A stretch of DNA of 64,000 nt, taken from assembly GCF_900167115.1 (NCBI RefSeq), contig NZ_FUXZ01000002.1, positions 186,001 through 250,000 of the forward strand, written 5' to 3'. Each line of letters begins with the position of its first letter. Within the stretch, counting starts at the first letter, position 1. Source of the DNA: Eubacterium uniforme (GTDB taxonomy: Bacteria > Bacillota > Clostridia > Lachnospirales > Lachnospiraceae). The position numbers and the translations under genes are program-made. The notes beneath the pieces were generated by a model. It was not told the origin of the DNA, ran no database searches, and saw only the letters and a list, made by a program, of their open reading frames with translations. Shown here in pieces: positions 27,754-37,204 of this stretch.

Positions 27754-29319
27754 GTGACTAATAAACAGACGAATAACAATAAATCAAATGTTAATAAGTC
27801 AAGAAATACAAGATATAATTCTGCTAAAGGCAAAACGGGAAGACCAACAAGTAGAAGAGGCAGAAGAGTTAAAGTTGATAAAAACGGAAACACTGCAAGT
27901 GAAATTACTGCTAACAAAAAAACTAATAAAGTTGTAGTTAGTACTATGGTTATATTTTCATTGCTTTTTATAGCCATGGGAATATATTACGCATATTTTG
28001 TTTCTGTTGAAAGTAAAAAAATAGTTAAAAATGAATATAATAAAAGATATGATACCTTTTCAAAAACTGTTGTAAGAGGTAGCATTTTAAGTGATTCCGG
28101 TGAAATATTAGCTTATACAAAAGAAGAAGATGGTAAAGAAGAAAGAATCTATCCTTTTGGTAAGTTATTTGCTCATGCTGTAGGCTTATATAATTATGGT
28201 CAAACAGGTATTGAACTTGCATATAATTATGACTTATTACGTTCTAGTGTGGATGGTTTTAAAGAAATTCGAAATGAATTTTCTGGTAGCAAATTAGATG
28301 GTGATAATGTTGTCACGACACTTAATAGAAAATTACAACAGAAATCATATGATGCGTTAGGTGAAAATGATGGTGCCATAATTGCAATTGATCCTGAAAC
28401 TGGAAAGATTTTGTCAATGGTTTCTAAACCTACTTTTGATCCAAATAAAGTTGGTGAAATGTGGGATGAATTATTATCAAAAGATACAAAATCTACAGTT
28501 CTTTTAAATCGTGTAACTCAAGGTTTATATACACCGGGTTCGACTTTTAAAATCTTTACAGCTGCTGAATATCTAAAAGAAAATGGTGATGATAGTGAAT
28601 TTACTTACAAATGTTCGGGTGCACAGACTTTTAAAGGATATAAGATGAGATGTTATGGCAATCAGGCTCATGGAACCGAAGATTTAAAGGAAAGTTTCGC
28701 TAATTCATGTAATGGAGCATTTGCTACAATTGGTACAGAACTAGATATCGATAAGTTTTCATGGAATATGGAAAATAGATTTTTCTTTAATACACAAATA
28801 CCAATTGATTTAAAAACTACTCAAAGTAAATTTAGTCTTACATCTACAGATTCAGAGTTTGATATTACTCAGACTGCAATTGGACAGGGTAAAACTTTAG
28901 TTACACCTATGCATATGGTTACTATTGTTGATGCTATTGCTAATGGAGGATACCTTATCAAGCCTCATATTGTCGATAAGATTCAAAACTGCGAAGGCAA
29001 AGTTGTAAAATCTTTTGATATGGAATCATATGGTCGTGTATTTTCAAAAAGCGAATCAGAAACTCTTATGGAATATATGAGGGCTGTTGTTACACAGGGT
29101 ACAGCTAAAATATTAAATAATAAAAAATATGAAGCTTATGGTAAGACAGGTACTGCCCAGCTTAATAAAGAAACTGATAAAGTTAATTCTTGGTTTGTAG
29201 GTGGTGCGGAAAAAGATGGTAAAAAACTATGCATCTGTGTGGTTATTGAAAATGTATCGGAAGGATCAGCTTCAGCAACAGAAGCAGCTGGAAAAGTCTT
29301 TGACCAATATTTTAAATAA
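27754..29319 (+). CDS. Class B penicillin-binding protein (transpeptidase)
   Basis: A 521-residue protein starting with GTG, eight bases after GGAG. A basic N-terminal cytoplasmic segment of about 65 residues (rich in Asn, Lys, Arg) precedes one transmembrane helix (VVVSTMVIFSLLFIAMGIYY). A short dimerisation domain follows, then the penicillin-binding domain with active-site Ser263 in STFK (263-266), SCN (318-320) and KTG (464-466). It cross-links peptidoglycan. It resembles the PbpA-type short class B PBPs that lie next to FtsW/RodA genes, as here. The long charged N-terminal arm is notable. Confidence 0.93.
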   Translation: MTNKQTNNNKSNVNKSRNTRYNSAKGKTGRPTSRRGRRVKVDKNGNTASEITANKKTNKVVVSTMVIFSLLFIAMGIYYAYFVSVESKKIVKNEYNKRYDTFSKTVVRGSILSDSGEILAYTKEEDGKEERIYPFGKLFAHAVGLYNYGQTGIELAYNYDLLRSSVDGFKEIRNEFSGSKLDGDNVVTTLNRKLQQKSYDALGENDGAIIAIDPETGKILSMVSKPTFDPNKVGEMWDELLSKDTKSTVLLNRVTQGLYTPGSTFKIFTAAEYLKENGDDSEFTYKCSGAQTFKGYKMRCYGNQAHGTEDLKESFANSCNGAFATIGTELDIDKFSWNMENRFFFNTQIPIDLKTTQSKFSLTSTDSEFDITQTAIGQGKTLVTPMHMVTIVDAIANGGYLIKPHIVDKIQNCEGKVVKSFDMESYGRVFSKSESETLMEYMRAVVTQGTAKILNNKKYEAYGKTGTAQLNKETDKVNSWFVGGAEKDGKKLCICVVIENVSEGSASATEAAGKVFDQYFK

Positions 29320-29331
29320 AGTTAAACTGCA

Positions 29332-29360
29332 TTGATTTATATTTGCTCATAGTTTATAAT
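29332..29360 (+). promoter_or_regulatory. Promoter of the Nudix gene
   Basis: TTGATT (29332-29337) and TATAAT (29355-29360), spacer 17 bp. Confidence 0.7.
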
Positions 29361-29401
29361 AATCTTAAGTTTGTAAACACCTCATGACAAGGAGGCATAA
29401 G

Positions 29402-29845
29402 ATGATTAATGCGACAAGTTGCGGTGGTGTTGTAATATTTAGAGGTAAAGTATTACTCTTATACAAAAATTTTAAAAACAGATATGAGGGTTGGGTTTTA
29501 CCAAAAGGAACAGTAGAACCAGGTGAGGATCATAAAGAGACGGCACTTCGAGAAGTATTTGAAGAAGCCGGTGTAAGTGCTACTATCATGAAGTATGTTG
29601 ATACTAGTAGTTATACTTTTAATGTTCCTGAAGGTGAGGTTAACAAGGAAGTACATTGGTATTTGATGATGGCTGATAGTTATCATTCAAAGCCACAGAA
29701 AGAAGAGTATTTCTTTGACTCAGGATATTACAAATATCACGAAGCCTACCACCTACTTAAGTTCGCTAATGAAAGACAGATTCTTGAAAAAGCTTATGAT
29801 GATTATTTAAAGCTAAAAGAAAGGAATCTATGGGGGATCAAGTAA
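29402..29845 (+). CDS. Nudix hydrolase
   Basis: A 147-residue protein. The ATG at 29402 is preceded by AAGGAGG at the ideal distance; the in-frame ATG at 29384 overlaps that site and is rejected. The Nudix box GX5EX7REUXEEXGU is complete (KGTVEPGEDHKETALREVFEEAGV, about residues 35-58), so it should hydrolyse a nucleoside diphosphate linked to another group. The substrate cannot be read from sequence. WVLPKGTVEPGE resembles the Ap4A/diphosphoinositol-type branch. It is monocistronic with its own promoter and terminator. Confidence 0.9.
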   Translation: MINATSCGGVVIFRGKVLLLYKNFKNRYEGWVLPKGTVEPGEDHKETALREVFEEAGVSATIMKYVDTSSYTFNVPEGEVNKEVHWYLMMADSYHSKPQKEEYFFDSGYYKYHEAYHLLKFANERQILEKAYDDYLKLKERNLWGIK

Positions 29846-29863
29846 GTTAAAAGAAGTAGGATT

Positions 29864-29902
29864 AAAAAGCCAAAAGCGTAGTAATTACACTTTTGGCTTT
29901 TT
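29864..29902 (+). terminator. Rho-independent terminator after the Nudix gene
   Basis: A perfect 13-bp stem AAAAAGCCAAAAG (29864-29876) / CTTTTGGCTTTTT (29890-29902) with the T run inside the right arm. Confidence 0.9.
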
Positions 29903-29935
29903 AATATGTGACAATTAATTTTTTGTGATTTTTGG

Positions 29936-29964
29936 TTGCAATAACATGCTAAATTAGGTATAAT
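29936..29964 (+). promoter_or_regulatory. Promoter of the asp23-nusB-recN gene cluster
   Basis: TTGCAA (29936-29941) and TATAAT (29959-29964), spacer 17 bp, 53 bp upstream of the Asp23 gene. Confidence 0.75.
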
Positions 29965-30017
29965 TTAATAGGTATACTTTTAGGAAAAACACGCATAGTA
30001 ATGGAGGTTTAAATATA

Positions 30018-30386
30018 ATGGAAGAACGTAATACATATAAAATATATGAAGGTGGAAATATTGGTGAAGTTCAGATTGCTGATGATGTTGTTGCATCAAT
30101 AGCTGGACTTGCTGCAACAGAAGTTAAAGGTGTTATTTCTTTAGCCGGTGGTGTTACAGCTGAACTTATTTCTAAACTTGGAATGAAAAAATTATCTAAG
30201 GGTGTTAAAGTTGTAGTTGAAGAAAGTAATGTTACTGTTTCTGTGGCTATTAACGTTGAATTCGGTTCAAATATCCCTGAAGTATCAGCTAAGGTACAGG
30301 AGAAAGTTAAAACTACTGTTGAAAACATGACAGGTCTTAGCGTTATTGGAGTTAATGTTAAGGTATTAGGTATAGGGGAAGAATAA
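30018..30386 (+). CDS. Asp23/Gls24 family envelope stress protein
   Basis: A 122-residue member of the Asp23/Gls24 family (DVVASIAGLAATEVKGV, then VKVVVEESNVTVSVAINVEFG and the final INVKVLGI). In staphylococci and relatives these are abundant membrane-associated proteins of envelope or alkaline stress. GGAGG lies ten bases upstream. It is the first gene of the long cluster, immediately before nusB, a common Firmicutes arrangement. Confidence 0.92.
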   Translation: MEERNTYKIYEGGNIGEVQIADDVVASIAGLAATEVKGVISLAGGVTAELISKLGMKKLSKGVKVVVEESNVTVSVAINVEFGSNIPEVSAKVQEKVKTTVENMTGLSVIGVNVKVLGIGEE

Positions 30387-30410
30387 TACCAGAAGGAGAC
30401 TATCCCATTT

Positions 30411-30806
30411 ATGAGTAGAAGTGAATTACGAGAGAAAACTTTTGTTATGTTATATTGCAAGGAATTTCATGATAAGGATGATATGCCTTCTCAGATTGCA
30501 ATGTATCTAGAGAATTTTGAAAAAGTATCTGAAGATGAGAAAGATTTCATTGAAAAGAGAGCATTTGCTGTAATGGATGAGATTCCTTCTTTAGATGAAA
30601 AAATAAATGAAGTAGCTACTGGTTGGAAGACAGATCGTATGAGTAAAGTTGATTTAGTTATTATTAGACTTGCTTTATATGAGATTTTAAAGGATGATGA
30701 CGTACCAACTAAAGTTGCAATTAATGAAGCTGTTGAACTTGCTAAAAAGTATGGTGGAAGTAGTTCGACATCTTTCGTTAATGGTATTTTAGCTAAACTA
30801 GTTTAA
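30411..30806 (+). CDS. nusB: Transcription antitermination factor NusB
   Basis: A 131-residue all-helical protein with the NusB features [13 protein letters not shown] at the N-terminus and [13 protein letters not shown] and [17 protein letters not shown] near the end. With NusE it binds boxA of rRNA transcripts and supports antitermination. AAGGAG is 12 bases upstream. xseA follows after nine bases. Confidence 0.95.
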   Translation: MSRSELREKTFVMLYCKEFHDKDDMPSQIAMYLENFEKVSEDEKDFIEKRAFAVMDEIPSLDEKINEVATGWKTDRMSKVDLVIIRLALYEILKDDDVPTKVAINEAVELAKKYGGSSSTSFVNGILAKLV

Positions 30807-30815
30807 GGAGGCTTT

Positions 30816-32015
30816 ATGGCAAGTGTTTATACTGTAAGCCAGATAAGTCAATATATAAAGAATATGTTCACTCAGGATTATATGTTAAAGAGTGTTTCGA
30901 TTATTGGTGAGATTAGTAATCTCAAATATCATAGTAGTGGACATATATATTTTTCTGTTAAAGAAGGTGACGCAGTACTTGATGGTATAATGTTTAAATC
31001 AAGTACTGCTTCTTTAAAATTTAGACTTAAGGACGGCTTAAGAGTAATTATTACTGGAAGCATAGAACCTTATAAAGGCAATAGTAAGTATCAGATTTAT
31101 GCAAGAACAATTACTCTTGATGGTCAGGGTGAATTATATCAAAGATATGAGCAATTAAAGAAAGAACTTGAAGAGATGGGCATGTTTGATGACATGTATA
31201 AATCTCCAATACCAAAATATGCAATAAACATTGGCATTGTTACATCACCAACTGGTGCTGCAATCCAAGATATTATAAATGTTTCGAAAAGACGTAACCC
31301 ATATGTAAAACTCGTTTTATATCCAGCACTTGTTCAAGGTGATGGAGCTGCGCCTGACATAGTTAATGGTATAAAAACACTTGATGAATTAAATCTTGAT
31401 GTTATTATTGTTGGCCGTGGTGGTGGATCCATTGAAGATTTATGGGCATTTAATGAAGAGATAGTTGCTAAAGCAATCTTTGAATGTAATACGCCTATTA
31501 TTTCGGCTGTTGGTCATCAGACTGATTATACAATTGCTGATTTTGTATCTGACTTAAGAGCACCAACACCATCTGCAGCTGCTGAAATAGCAGTATTTGA
31601 ATATTCAAAATTCATTGAAGAACTTGAATCTTTTGAATATACATTAAAACAGCATTTATATAATAAAATTGATTTAAATAAACATAAGGTTTTATCATAT
31701 GAAAAATTAATTAAATCAAAAAGTCCAAGGAATATTATTAATCTTAAAAAGCATAAGCTTATGCAGTACGAAGGTGACTTATCAAAACTTATGCATGATA
31801 AGATTATTTATAATAGAAATAGATTAAGTATTATTGCTACTAAACTTGAAGGGAAATCACCACTTAATAAAATTGGTAATGGATTTGCCTATGTTAGCGA
31901 TAGTAATAATAAAGGTCTTAAGAGTGCAAAAGAAGTTAAAATAGGCGATGAACTTACAATTTCTCTTAAGGACGGTATTATAAAAAGTCAGATTTCAGAC
32001 ATTAAGGAAAGGTGA
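30816..32015 (+). CDS. xseA: Exodeoxyribonuclease VII large subunit
   Basis: A 399-residue catalytic subunit of ExoVII, which degrades single-stranded DNA. The N-terminal OB-fold (VYTVSQISQYI, GEISNLKYHSSGHIYFSVKE) is followed by the catalytic domain with GIVTSPTGAAIQDI, GRGGGSIEDLWAFNEE and SAVGHQTDYTIADFVSDLRAPTPSAAAE, then a coiled-coil-rich C-terminal part. AAGGAGG precedes the ATG. It is four bases from xseB. Confidence 0.96.
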   Translation: MASVYTVSQISQYIKNMFTQDYMLKSVSIIGEISNLKYHSSGHIYFSVKEGDAVLDGIMFKSSTASLKFRLKDGLRVIITGSIEPYKGNSKYQIYARTITLDGQGELYQRYEQLKKELEEMGMFDDMYKSPIPKYAINIGIVTSPTGAAIQDIINVSKRRNPYVKLVLYPALVQGDGAAPDIVNGIKTLDELNLDVIIVGRGGGSIEDLWAFNEEIVAKAIFECNTPIISAVGHQTDYTIADFVSDLRAPTPSAAAEIAVFEYSKFIEELESFEYTLKQHLYNKIDLNKHKVLSYEKLIKSKSPRNIINLKKHKLMQYEGDLSKLMHDKIIYNRNRLSIIATKLEGKSPLNKIGNGFAYVSDSNNKGLKSAKEVKIGDELTISLKDGIIKSQISDIKER

Positions 32016-32019
32016 TGAA

Positions 32020-32214
32020 ATGGCGAATAAAAAAGAGTTAAGTATTGAAGATATATATGATAAATTAGATGGTTTAATTGAACAGATGGATAGTGATGAT
32101 ATTTCACTTGAAGACAGTTTTAAATTATACAATGAAGGCTTATTGCTTGTTAAAGAGTGTAATGAAAAAATCGAAAAAGTTGAAAAGGATATAGAGGTAT
32201 TGGAAAATGAGTAA
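32020..32214 (+). CDS. xseB: Exodeoxyribonuclease VII small subunit
   Basis: A 64-residue helical protein with the XseB pattern IEDIYDKLDGLIEQMDSDDISLEDSFKLYNEG. Several copies bind the coiled-coil arm of XseA. It starts four bases after xseA and overlaps ispA by 8 bp. Confidence 0.93.
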   Translation: MANKKELSIEDIYDKLDGLIEQMDSDDISLEDSFKLYNEGLLLVKECNEKIEKVEKDIEVLENE

Positions 32215-33097
32215 TTTTGAAAACTTATTAAAAGAAAAGGCTGAATTTGCTGATAAAATAATTAAATCTTATGTACCAATTAATATTGGAATCATGAGTA
32301 AAATCATAGAAACGATGGACTATAGTGTTATGGCTGGTGGTAAAAGACTTCGTCCTATCTTGATCATGGAAACTGCTAGAAAGTTTGATTTTGATATTGA
32401 TGAATTAATTCCATTTATGGCTGCAATTGAATATATTCATACATATTCTCTTGTTCATGATGATTTACCAGCCATGGATAATGATAAATACAGAAGAGGT
32501 AAACTTACAACTCATGCTAAATACGGTGAAGCTATGGGCGTTTTAGCAGGAGATGCTTTACTTAACTACGCATTTGAAATTGGTATTAGTTCAATTAAGG
32601 AGTCAAAGAATAAGGATTTAGCTATTGATGCATTAGAAGTTCTTGCAAGAAATGCTGGATATTCTGGTATGATAGGTGGTCAGGCATCTGATATAGAGAA
32701 TGAAGGCAAGGATATGGATTTAGATATGCTTGACTATATTTACGAAAATAAAACTGGAGCGTTAATTGAAGCAGCAATGTCAATGGGTGCTATATTAGGT
32801 GGTGCCTCAGAAGATGAAATATCAGATATTGAAGATGCAGCAAGTAGCATCGGTATGGCATTCCAAATCATGGATGATGTGTTGGATGTGATTGGTGATG
32901 AAAAAGAACTTGGTAAGCCACTTCATAGTGATGAAAAGAATAATAAAACAACTTATGTTACTATTTATGGAGTTGAAGAGGCCAAGAAAAAAGTTGAGTA
33001 TTATATAAATGATGCAAAAGAAATATTAAGTAATGTTGGTAATCCTAATCCATTCTTAGATGAATTATTAGATTATCTTACTGTTAGAAGTAAATAA
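32207..33097 (+). CDS. ispA: Polyprenyl (farnesyl/geranyl) diphosphate synthase
   Basis: A 296-residue trans-prenyltransferase that condenses DMAPP/GPP with IPP, feeding undecaprenyl and other isoprenoids. The first aspartate-rich motif DDLPAMD is at residues 85-91 (the two-residue-insert bacterial type) and the second is QIMDDVLDVIGD near 220. GGKRLRP binds diphosphate. It overlaps xseB by 8 bp and precedes dxs, which supplies the MEP pathway. Confidence 0.93.
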   Translation: MSNFENLLKEKAEFADKIIKSYVPINIGIMSKIIETMDYSVMAGGKRLRPILIMETARKFDFDIDELIPFMAAIEYIHTYSLVHDDLPAMDNDKYRRGKLTTHAKYGEAMGVLAGDALLNYAFEIGISSIKESKNKDLAIDALEVLARNAGYSGMIGGQASDIENEGKDMDLDMLDYIYENKTGALIEAAMSMGAILGGASEDEISDIEDAASSIGMAFQIMDDVLDVIGDEKELGKPLHSDEKNNKTTYVTIYGVEEAKKKVEYYINDAKEILSNVGNPNPFLDELLDYLTVRSK

Positions 33098-33141
33098 TTA
33101 TTTAGGAGTTTATATTATTATCTGAGCAAAGAGGTGAACTG

Positions 33142-35013
33142 ATGTTTCTTGAACAGATTGAAGGGCCTAATGATATTAAAAAAATTAAGCCAAAGGATTA
33201 TTCAAAATTAGCATTAGAAATCAGAAGATTTCTTGTACATAAAGTAAGTAATACAGGTGGACATCTTGCATCTAATTTAGGAACCGTTGAACTTACCATG
33301 GCGCTTCATTTAGCGCTTGATTTACCGAAAGATAAAATTATATGGGATGTAGGACATCAAAGTTACACTCATAAATTATTAACAGGTCGAATGAATGAAT
33401 TCGATTCACTTAGAAGTTTTGGTGGTCTTAGTGGATTTCCTAAAATGAGTGAGAGTCCATGTGATGTGTTTGATACTGGACATAGTTCTACATCTATTTC
33501 AGCAGGTCTTGGTATAGTTATGGGCCAGCAGATAAAAGGTGAAGATGGTACAGTTGTATGCGTTATTGGAGATGGTGCACTTACAGGCGGTATGGCTTTT
33601 GAAGCACTTAATAATGCTGCCATGGTAAATAGAAACTTTATTATTATTTTAAATGATAATAAGATGTCTATTTCAGAGAATGTTGGTAGTATGTCAAGTT
33701 ATCTTGATAATTTAAGACTAGGTGAAGGTTATAATGACTTAAAAGCCGGCGTTCAGAAAACTCTTCATAGAGTACCAGTAATTGGTGATACTCTTGTTGA
33801 TAAAATTGTTAAAACTAAGAGTAGTATTAAACAATTATTTATACCAGGTATGCTTTTTGAAGATATGGGTATAACATATGTTGGACCATTTGATGGACAT
33901 GATGTTAAAAAACTTGTAAATATAATTGGCGAAGCTAAAAAGATTGATCATCCTGTTTTAATTCACGTTCTAACGAAGAAAGGAAGAGGCTATAGATATG
34001 CCGAAAGCAATCCATCAAAGTTTCATGGAATTGCACCTTTTGTAGTTAAAACTGGTGAGTTAAAAACTAAGAAGAAAGGATTAACATATACGGATGTATT
34101 TGCTAATACACTTTCTAATCTTGCTTATGAAGATAAAAAGATTATGGCGATTACTGCCGCGATGCCTGACGGAACAGGACTTTCAAGATTCAAAAAGAAA
34201 TTTCCTGATAGATGTTTAGATGTTGGTATAGCTGAAGAACATGCGGTAACATTCGCAGCTGGTATGGCAACTACTGGTTTAAAACCGTTTTTCGCTGTTT
34301 ATTCTTCATTTTTACAAAGATCTTATGACCAGATTATACATGATGTTTGTATTCCAAAACTTCCAGTTAAGTTTATGGTTGATAGAGCCGGATTGGTTGG
34401 TAAGGATGGTGAAACACATCAAGGTATATTTGATATTTCCTATCTATTAAGTGTACCTAATATGACTGTTATCGCACCAATTAATGCAAAAGAATTAGAA
34501 ATGGCTGTTAAATACTCAGCATCTTTTGAAGCACCTATTGCGGTTAGATATAGCCGAGGTTATGCTTGTGATGTTTATTCGGATGAAATTACAGAATTTG
34601 AATATGGTAAAAGCATATGCTTAAAGAAGGGTGAAAAGATTGCAATAATAAATGTAGGTAACATGATAGAAGAATCAAAAAAATGTGTTGATAAATTTAT
34701 AGAAGATGGATATAATCCTGAACTTATAAATGCTAGATTTATTAAACCTCTTGATAAAGACATGATTAAAGATGTTGTTAATAGATTTGATTATGTTATC
34801 ACGGTTGAAGAAGGTATTATAAGTGGTGGTTACGGTGAATCCATATTAAAATATATTAATGATTTGAAAAATGAAGGACTTACTAATATTCCAAAGGTAT
34901 TAAATATCGGAATCGAAGATAAATTTGTTAAACAAGGTGATATAAATACTTTAAGAAAAGTTTTAAAAATTGATGGCGAGTCCATTTATGAAAGGATAAA
35001 AAAAATACTATGA
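33142..35013 (+). CDS. dxs: 1-deoxy-D-xylulose-5-phosphate synthase
   Basis: A 623-residue thiamine-diphosphate enzyme making DXP from pyruvate and glyceraldehyde-3-phosphate, the first MEP step. Seen are GGHLASNLGTVELT, WDVGHQSYTHKLLTGR, the ThDP motif GDGALTGGMAFEALN (about 146-160), the catalytic DVGIAEEHAVTFAAGMA segment and DRAGLVGKDGETHQG. The length is normal. AGAGGTGAA precedes the ATG. It overlaps the next gene by four bases (ATGA). Confidence 0.96.
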   Translation: MFLEQIEGPNDIKKIKPKDYSKLALEIRRFLVHKVSNTGGHLASNLGTVELTMALHLALDLPKDKIIWDVGHQSYTHKLLTGRMNEFDSLRSFGGLSGFPKMSESPCDVFDTGHSSTSISAGLGIVMGQQIKGEDGTVVCVIGDGALTGGMAFEALNNAAMVNRNFIIILNDNKMSISENVGSMSSYLDNLRLGEGYNDLKAGVQKTLHRVPVIGDTLVDKIVKTKSSIKQLFIPGMLFEDMGITYVGPFDGHDVKKLVNIIGEAKKIDHPVLIHVLTKKGRGYRYAESNPSKFHGIAPFVVKTGELKTKKKGLTYTDVFANTLSNLAYEDKKIMAITAAMPDGTGLSRFKKKFPDRCLDVGIAEEHAVTFAAGMATTGLKPFFAVYSSFLQRSYDQIIHDVCIPKLPVKFMVDRAGLVGKDGETHQGIFDISYLLSVPNMTVIAPINAKELEMAVKYSASFEAPIAVRYSRGYACDVYSDEITEFEYGKSICLKKGEKIAIINVGNMIEESKKCVDKFIEDGYNPELINARFIKPLDKDMIKDVVNRFDYVITVEEGIISGGYGESILKYINDLKNEGLTNIPKVLNIGIEDKFVKQGDINTLRKVLKIDGESIYERIKKIL

Positions 35014-35837
35014 AAGAAAGACTCGATGTATTGCTTGTAAATAAAGGCTTATGCGAAAGCAGACAGAAGGCTAAAGCGATTATTATGAGTGGAAATGTCT
35101 ATGTAGAAAATCAAAAAGAAGATAAGGCAGGTTCAATGTTTGATGTTAATGCAAATATTGAAGTAAGAGGCCACGTTCTTCCCTATGTTTCTAGAGGTGG
35201 ACTCAAACTTGAAAAAGCCATTAATAATTATAATTTAGATTTAAAAGATAAAATTTGTATGGATGTTGGTGCTTCAACAGGCGGATTTACTGATTGTATG
35301 CTTCAAAACGGAGCTATTAAAGTTTATTCTGTTGATGTAGGTCATGGACAACTTGCATGGAAACTTCGTAACGATGAAAGAGTTGTATGCATGGAAAAAA
35401 CTAATATCCGATATGTAACTAATGAGGATATACCTGACTTAATTGATTTTACTTCAATTGATGTATCTTTTATTTCACTTACACTTGTTTTACCAGTTGT
35501 AAAGAATCTTCTTAATATAGGTGGCGAAGTTGTTGCATTAATCAAACCACAGTTTGAAGCTGGAAGAGAAAAAGTTGGTAAAAAGGGGGTTGTAAGAGAC
35601 CCACAGGTACATTTTGAAGTTATAGAGAAAGTTGTAAACTTTTCAAATGAATTAGGTTTTAAACTATTAGATATTGAATTCTCTCCAATTAAGGGACCTG
35701 AAGGAAATATCGAATATCTTATACATTTAAAGAAAGAATCAAACGAAGAAGAGTATAGAGCAGATAATGATGTTGAAGCATTCCTTGAAAAATCAAAAGA
35801 TATTGTAAATAATGCTCATGATACACTTGATAAATAG
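35010..35837 (+). CDS. TlyA-family S4-domain RNA methyltransferase
   Basis: A 275-residue protein with an N-terminal S4 RNA-binding domain (RLDVLLVNKGLCESRQKAKAIIMSGNVYV) and a FtsJ-like SAM methyltransferase domain: VSRGGLKLEKA, DVGASTGGFTDCMLQNGA and LIKPQFEAGRE. Family members methylate rRNA 2'-O positions; TlyA was first called hemolysin, a name with no support here. Position between dxs and nadK-argR-recN is the conserved Firmicutes order. It starts within the dxs stop (ATGA overlap). Confidence 0.92.
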   Translation: MKERLDVLLVNKGLCESRQKAKAIIMSGNVYVENQKEDKAGSMFDVNANIEVRGHVLPYVSRGGLKLEKAINNYNLDLKDKICMDVGASTGGFTDCMLQNGAIKVYSVDVGHGQLAWKLRNDERVVCMEKTNIRYVTNEDIPDLIDFTSIDVSFISLTLVLPVVKNLLNIGGEVVALIKPQFEAGREKVGKKGVVRDPQVHFEVIEKVVNFSNELGFKLLDIEFSPIKGPEGNIEYLIHLKKESNEEEYRADNDVEAFLEKSKDIVNNAHDTLDK

Positions 35838-35874
35838 ATGCAATTGTTTTAATTTTCATTTATAAGGAGTTAAC

Positions 35875-36726
35875 ATGAAGAATTTTCTAGTTATTACAAA
35901 TAAATCAAAAGACTCAAAATTGAAAATTGGTACGCAGATTTTAGAATATGCGAAGAAACATGAAGATGTTAAGATTACTCTTGCTGATGTTGACAGATTA
36001 GAAGGAAGGTATAAATTTACTAATCCTGATAAAGTATCTAAAGATATTGAATGTGTAATTGCAGTTGGTGGTGATGGAACACTTCTTCAGGCTGCAAGAG
36101 ATTTGTTTGAAATTAACGTACCTTTTATCGGTGTTAACAGAGGAACATTAGGTTATTTATCAGAAGTTAAACCAGACCAGGTTGAAGAGATGATGGATAA
36201 ACTTATAAATGATGAATATACAATTGAAAAACGAATGATGATTGAAGGTGAAGTACATAAAAAGGGCGAAAGATTCGTTACTAGTATTTCCCTTAACGAT
36301 ATTGTTATAAGCAGAATTGCAGGTATGCTTAACTTAAGTGTTTTGGTAAAGAATAAATTCCTTACAACTTATCCTGCTGATGGTGTTATTATATCAACAC
36401 CTACTGGTTCTACAGCTTATAACTTATCAGCCGGAGGTCCAATTGTTGATCCTCAAGCTGAAATTATTGTAATTACACCTATGTATCCACATACATTAAA
36501 TACTAGGTCTGTAATTCTTTCAACTAATGATGAAATTACTATTAAAATAAATGAAATTAGAGGCAGTAGTGATAAATGCGGTATATCATTTGATGGAGAT
36601 TTTCGAATTGAACTTGGAACAGGTGATAAGGTAAAAATCAGAAAGTCAAATGATTATACTAAGATTATAAAATTAAGCGATCAAAGTTTTATTGAAGTTC
36701 TAAATGAAAAAATGGGGGATAGATAA
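35875..36726 (+). CDS. nadK: NAD kinase
   Basis: A 283-residue kinase that makes NADP+ from NAD+. The GGDGTLLQAAR motif (about residues 65-75), NRGTLGYLSEV, and TPTGSTAYNLSAGGPIV are diagnostic. ATAAGGAG precedes the ATG. The stop is two bases upstream of the argR start. Confidence 0.95.
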   Translation: MKNFLVITNKSKDSKLKIGTQILEYAKKHEDVKITLADVDRLEGRYKFTNPDKVSKDIECVIAVGGDGTLLQAARDLFEINVPFIGVNRGTLGYLSEVKPDQVEEMMDKLINDEYTIEKRMMIEGEVHKKGERFVTSISLNDIVISRIAGMLNLSVLVKNKFLTTYPADGVIISTPTGSTAYNLSAGGPIVDPQAEIIVITPMYPHTLNTRSVILSTNDEITIKINEIRGSSDKCGISFDGDFRIELGTGDKVKIRKSNDYTKIIKLSDQSFIEVLNEKMGDR

Positions 36727-36727
36727 C

Positions 36728-37174
36728 TTGAAGGATAAAAGACATAGAAAGATAATAGAAATCATTAACAAATATGATATAGAAACCCAGGAAGAACTTG
36801 CAAATATACTTATCAAAGAAGGCTTTAATGTTACTCAGGCAACTGTTTCAAGAGATATTAAAGAACTTAATTTGACTAAAGTCGCTACTAGTAATGGATC
36901 TAAGTATACAGTAGGTTCAACAACGGATTTCTCTGATAACAACAAGTATATTCGCATCTTAAAAGATGGTTTTATTTCAATGGATCATGGCGAAAATATT
37001 ATTGTTATTAAAACTGTTTCAGGTATGGCGATGGCAGTAGCCGCTGCACTTGATGCATTAAAATTTGAAGAAATTATGGGTTGTATCGCAGGTGATGATA
37101 CAATCATGTGTGCGGCAAAGAACGCTCAGCTTGCTGCATTAGTTATTACTAAAATAGAAAAAATCATATCATAA
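36728..37174 (+). CDS. argR: Arginine repressor ArgR
   Basis: I place the start at the TTG of 36728: it follows GGGGGAT by eight bases, lies two bases after the nadK stop, and gives 148 residues, the family's usual size; an in-frame ATG at 36704 would add eight residues inside nadK with no site. The N-terminal winged helix contains QEELANILIKEG and TVSRDIKELNL; the C-terminal hexamerisation/arginine-binding domain has GMAMAVAAALDAL and GDDTIMCAAKN. ArgR represses arginine biosynthesis. Here it sits in the recN cluster as in Bacillus. Confidence 0.92.
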   Translation: MKDKRHRKIIEIINKYDIETQEELANILIKEGFNVTQATVSRDIKELNLTKVATSNGSKYTVGSTTDFSDNNKYIRILKDGFISMDHGENIIVIKTVSGMAMAVAAALDALKFEEIMGCIAGDDTIMCAAKNAQLAALVITKIEKIIS

Positions 37175-37204
37175 TTTTATTTACAAAATACAGATAGGAG
37201 TAAT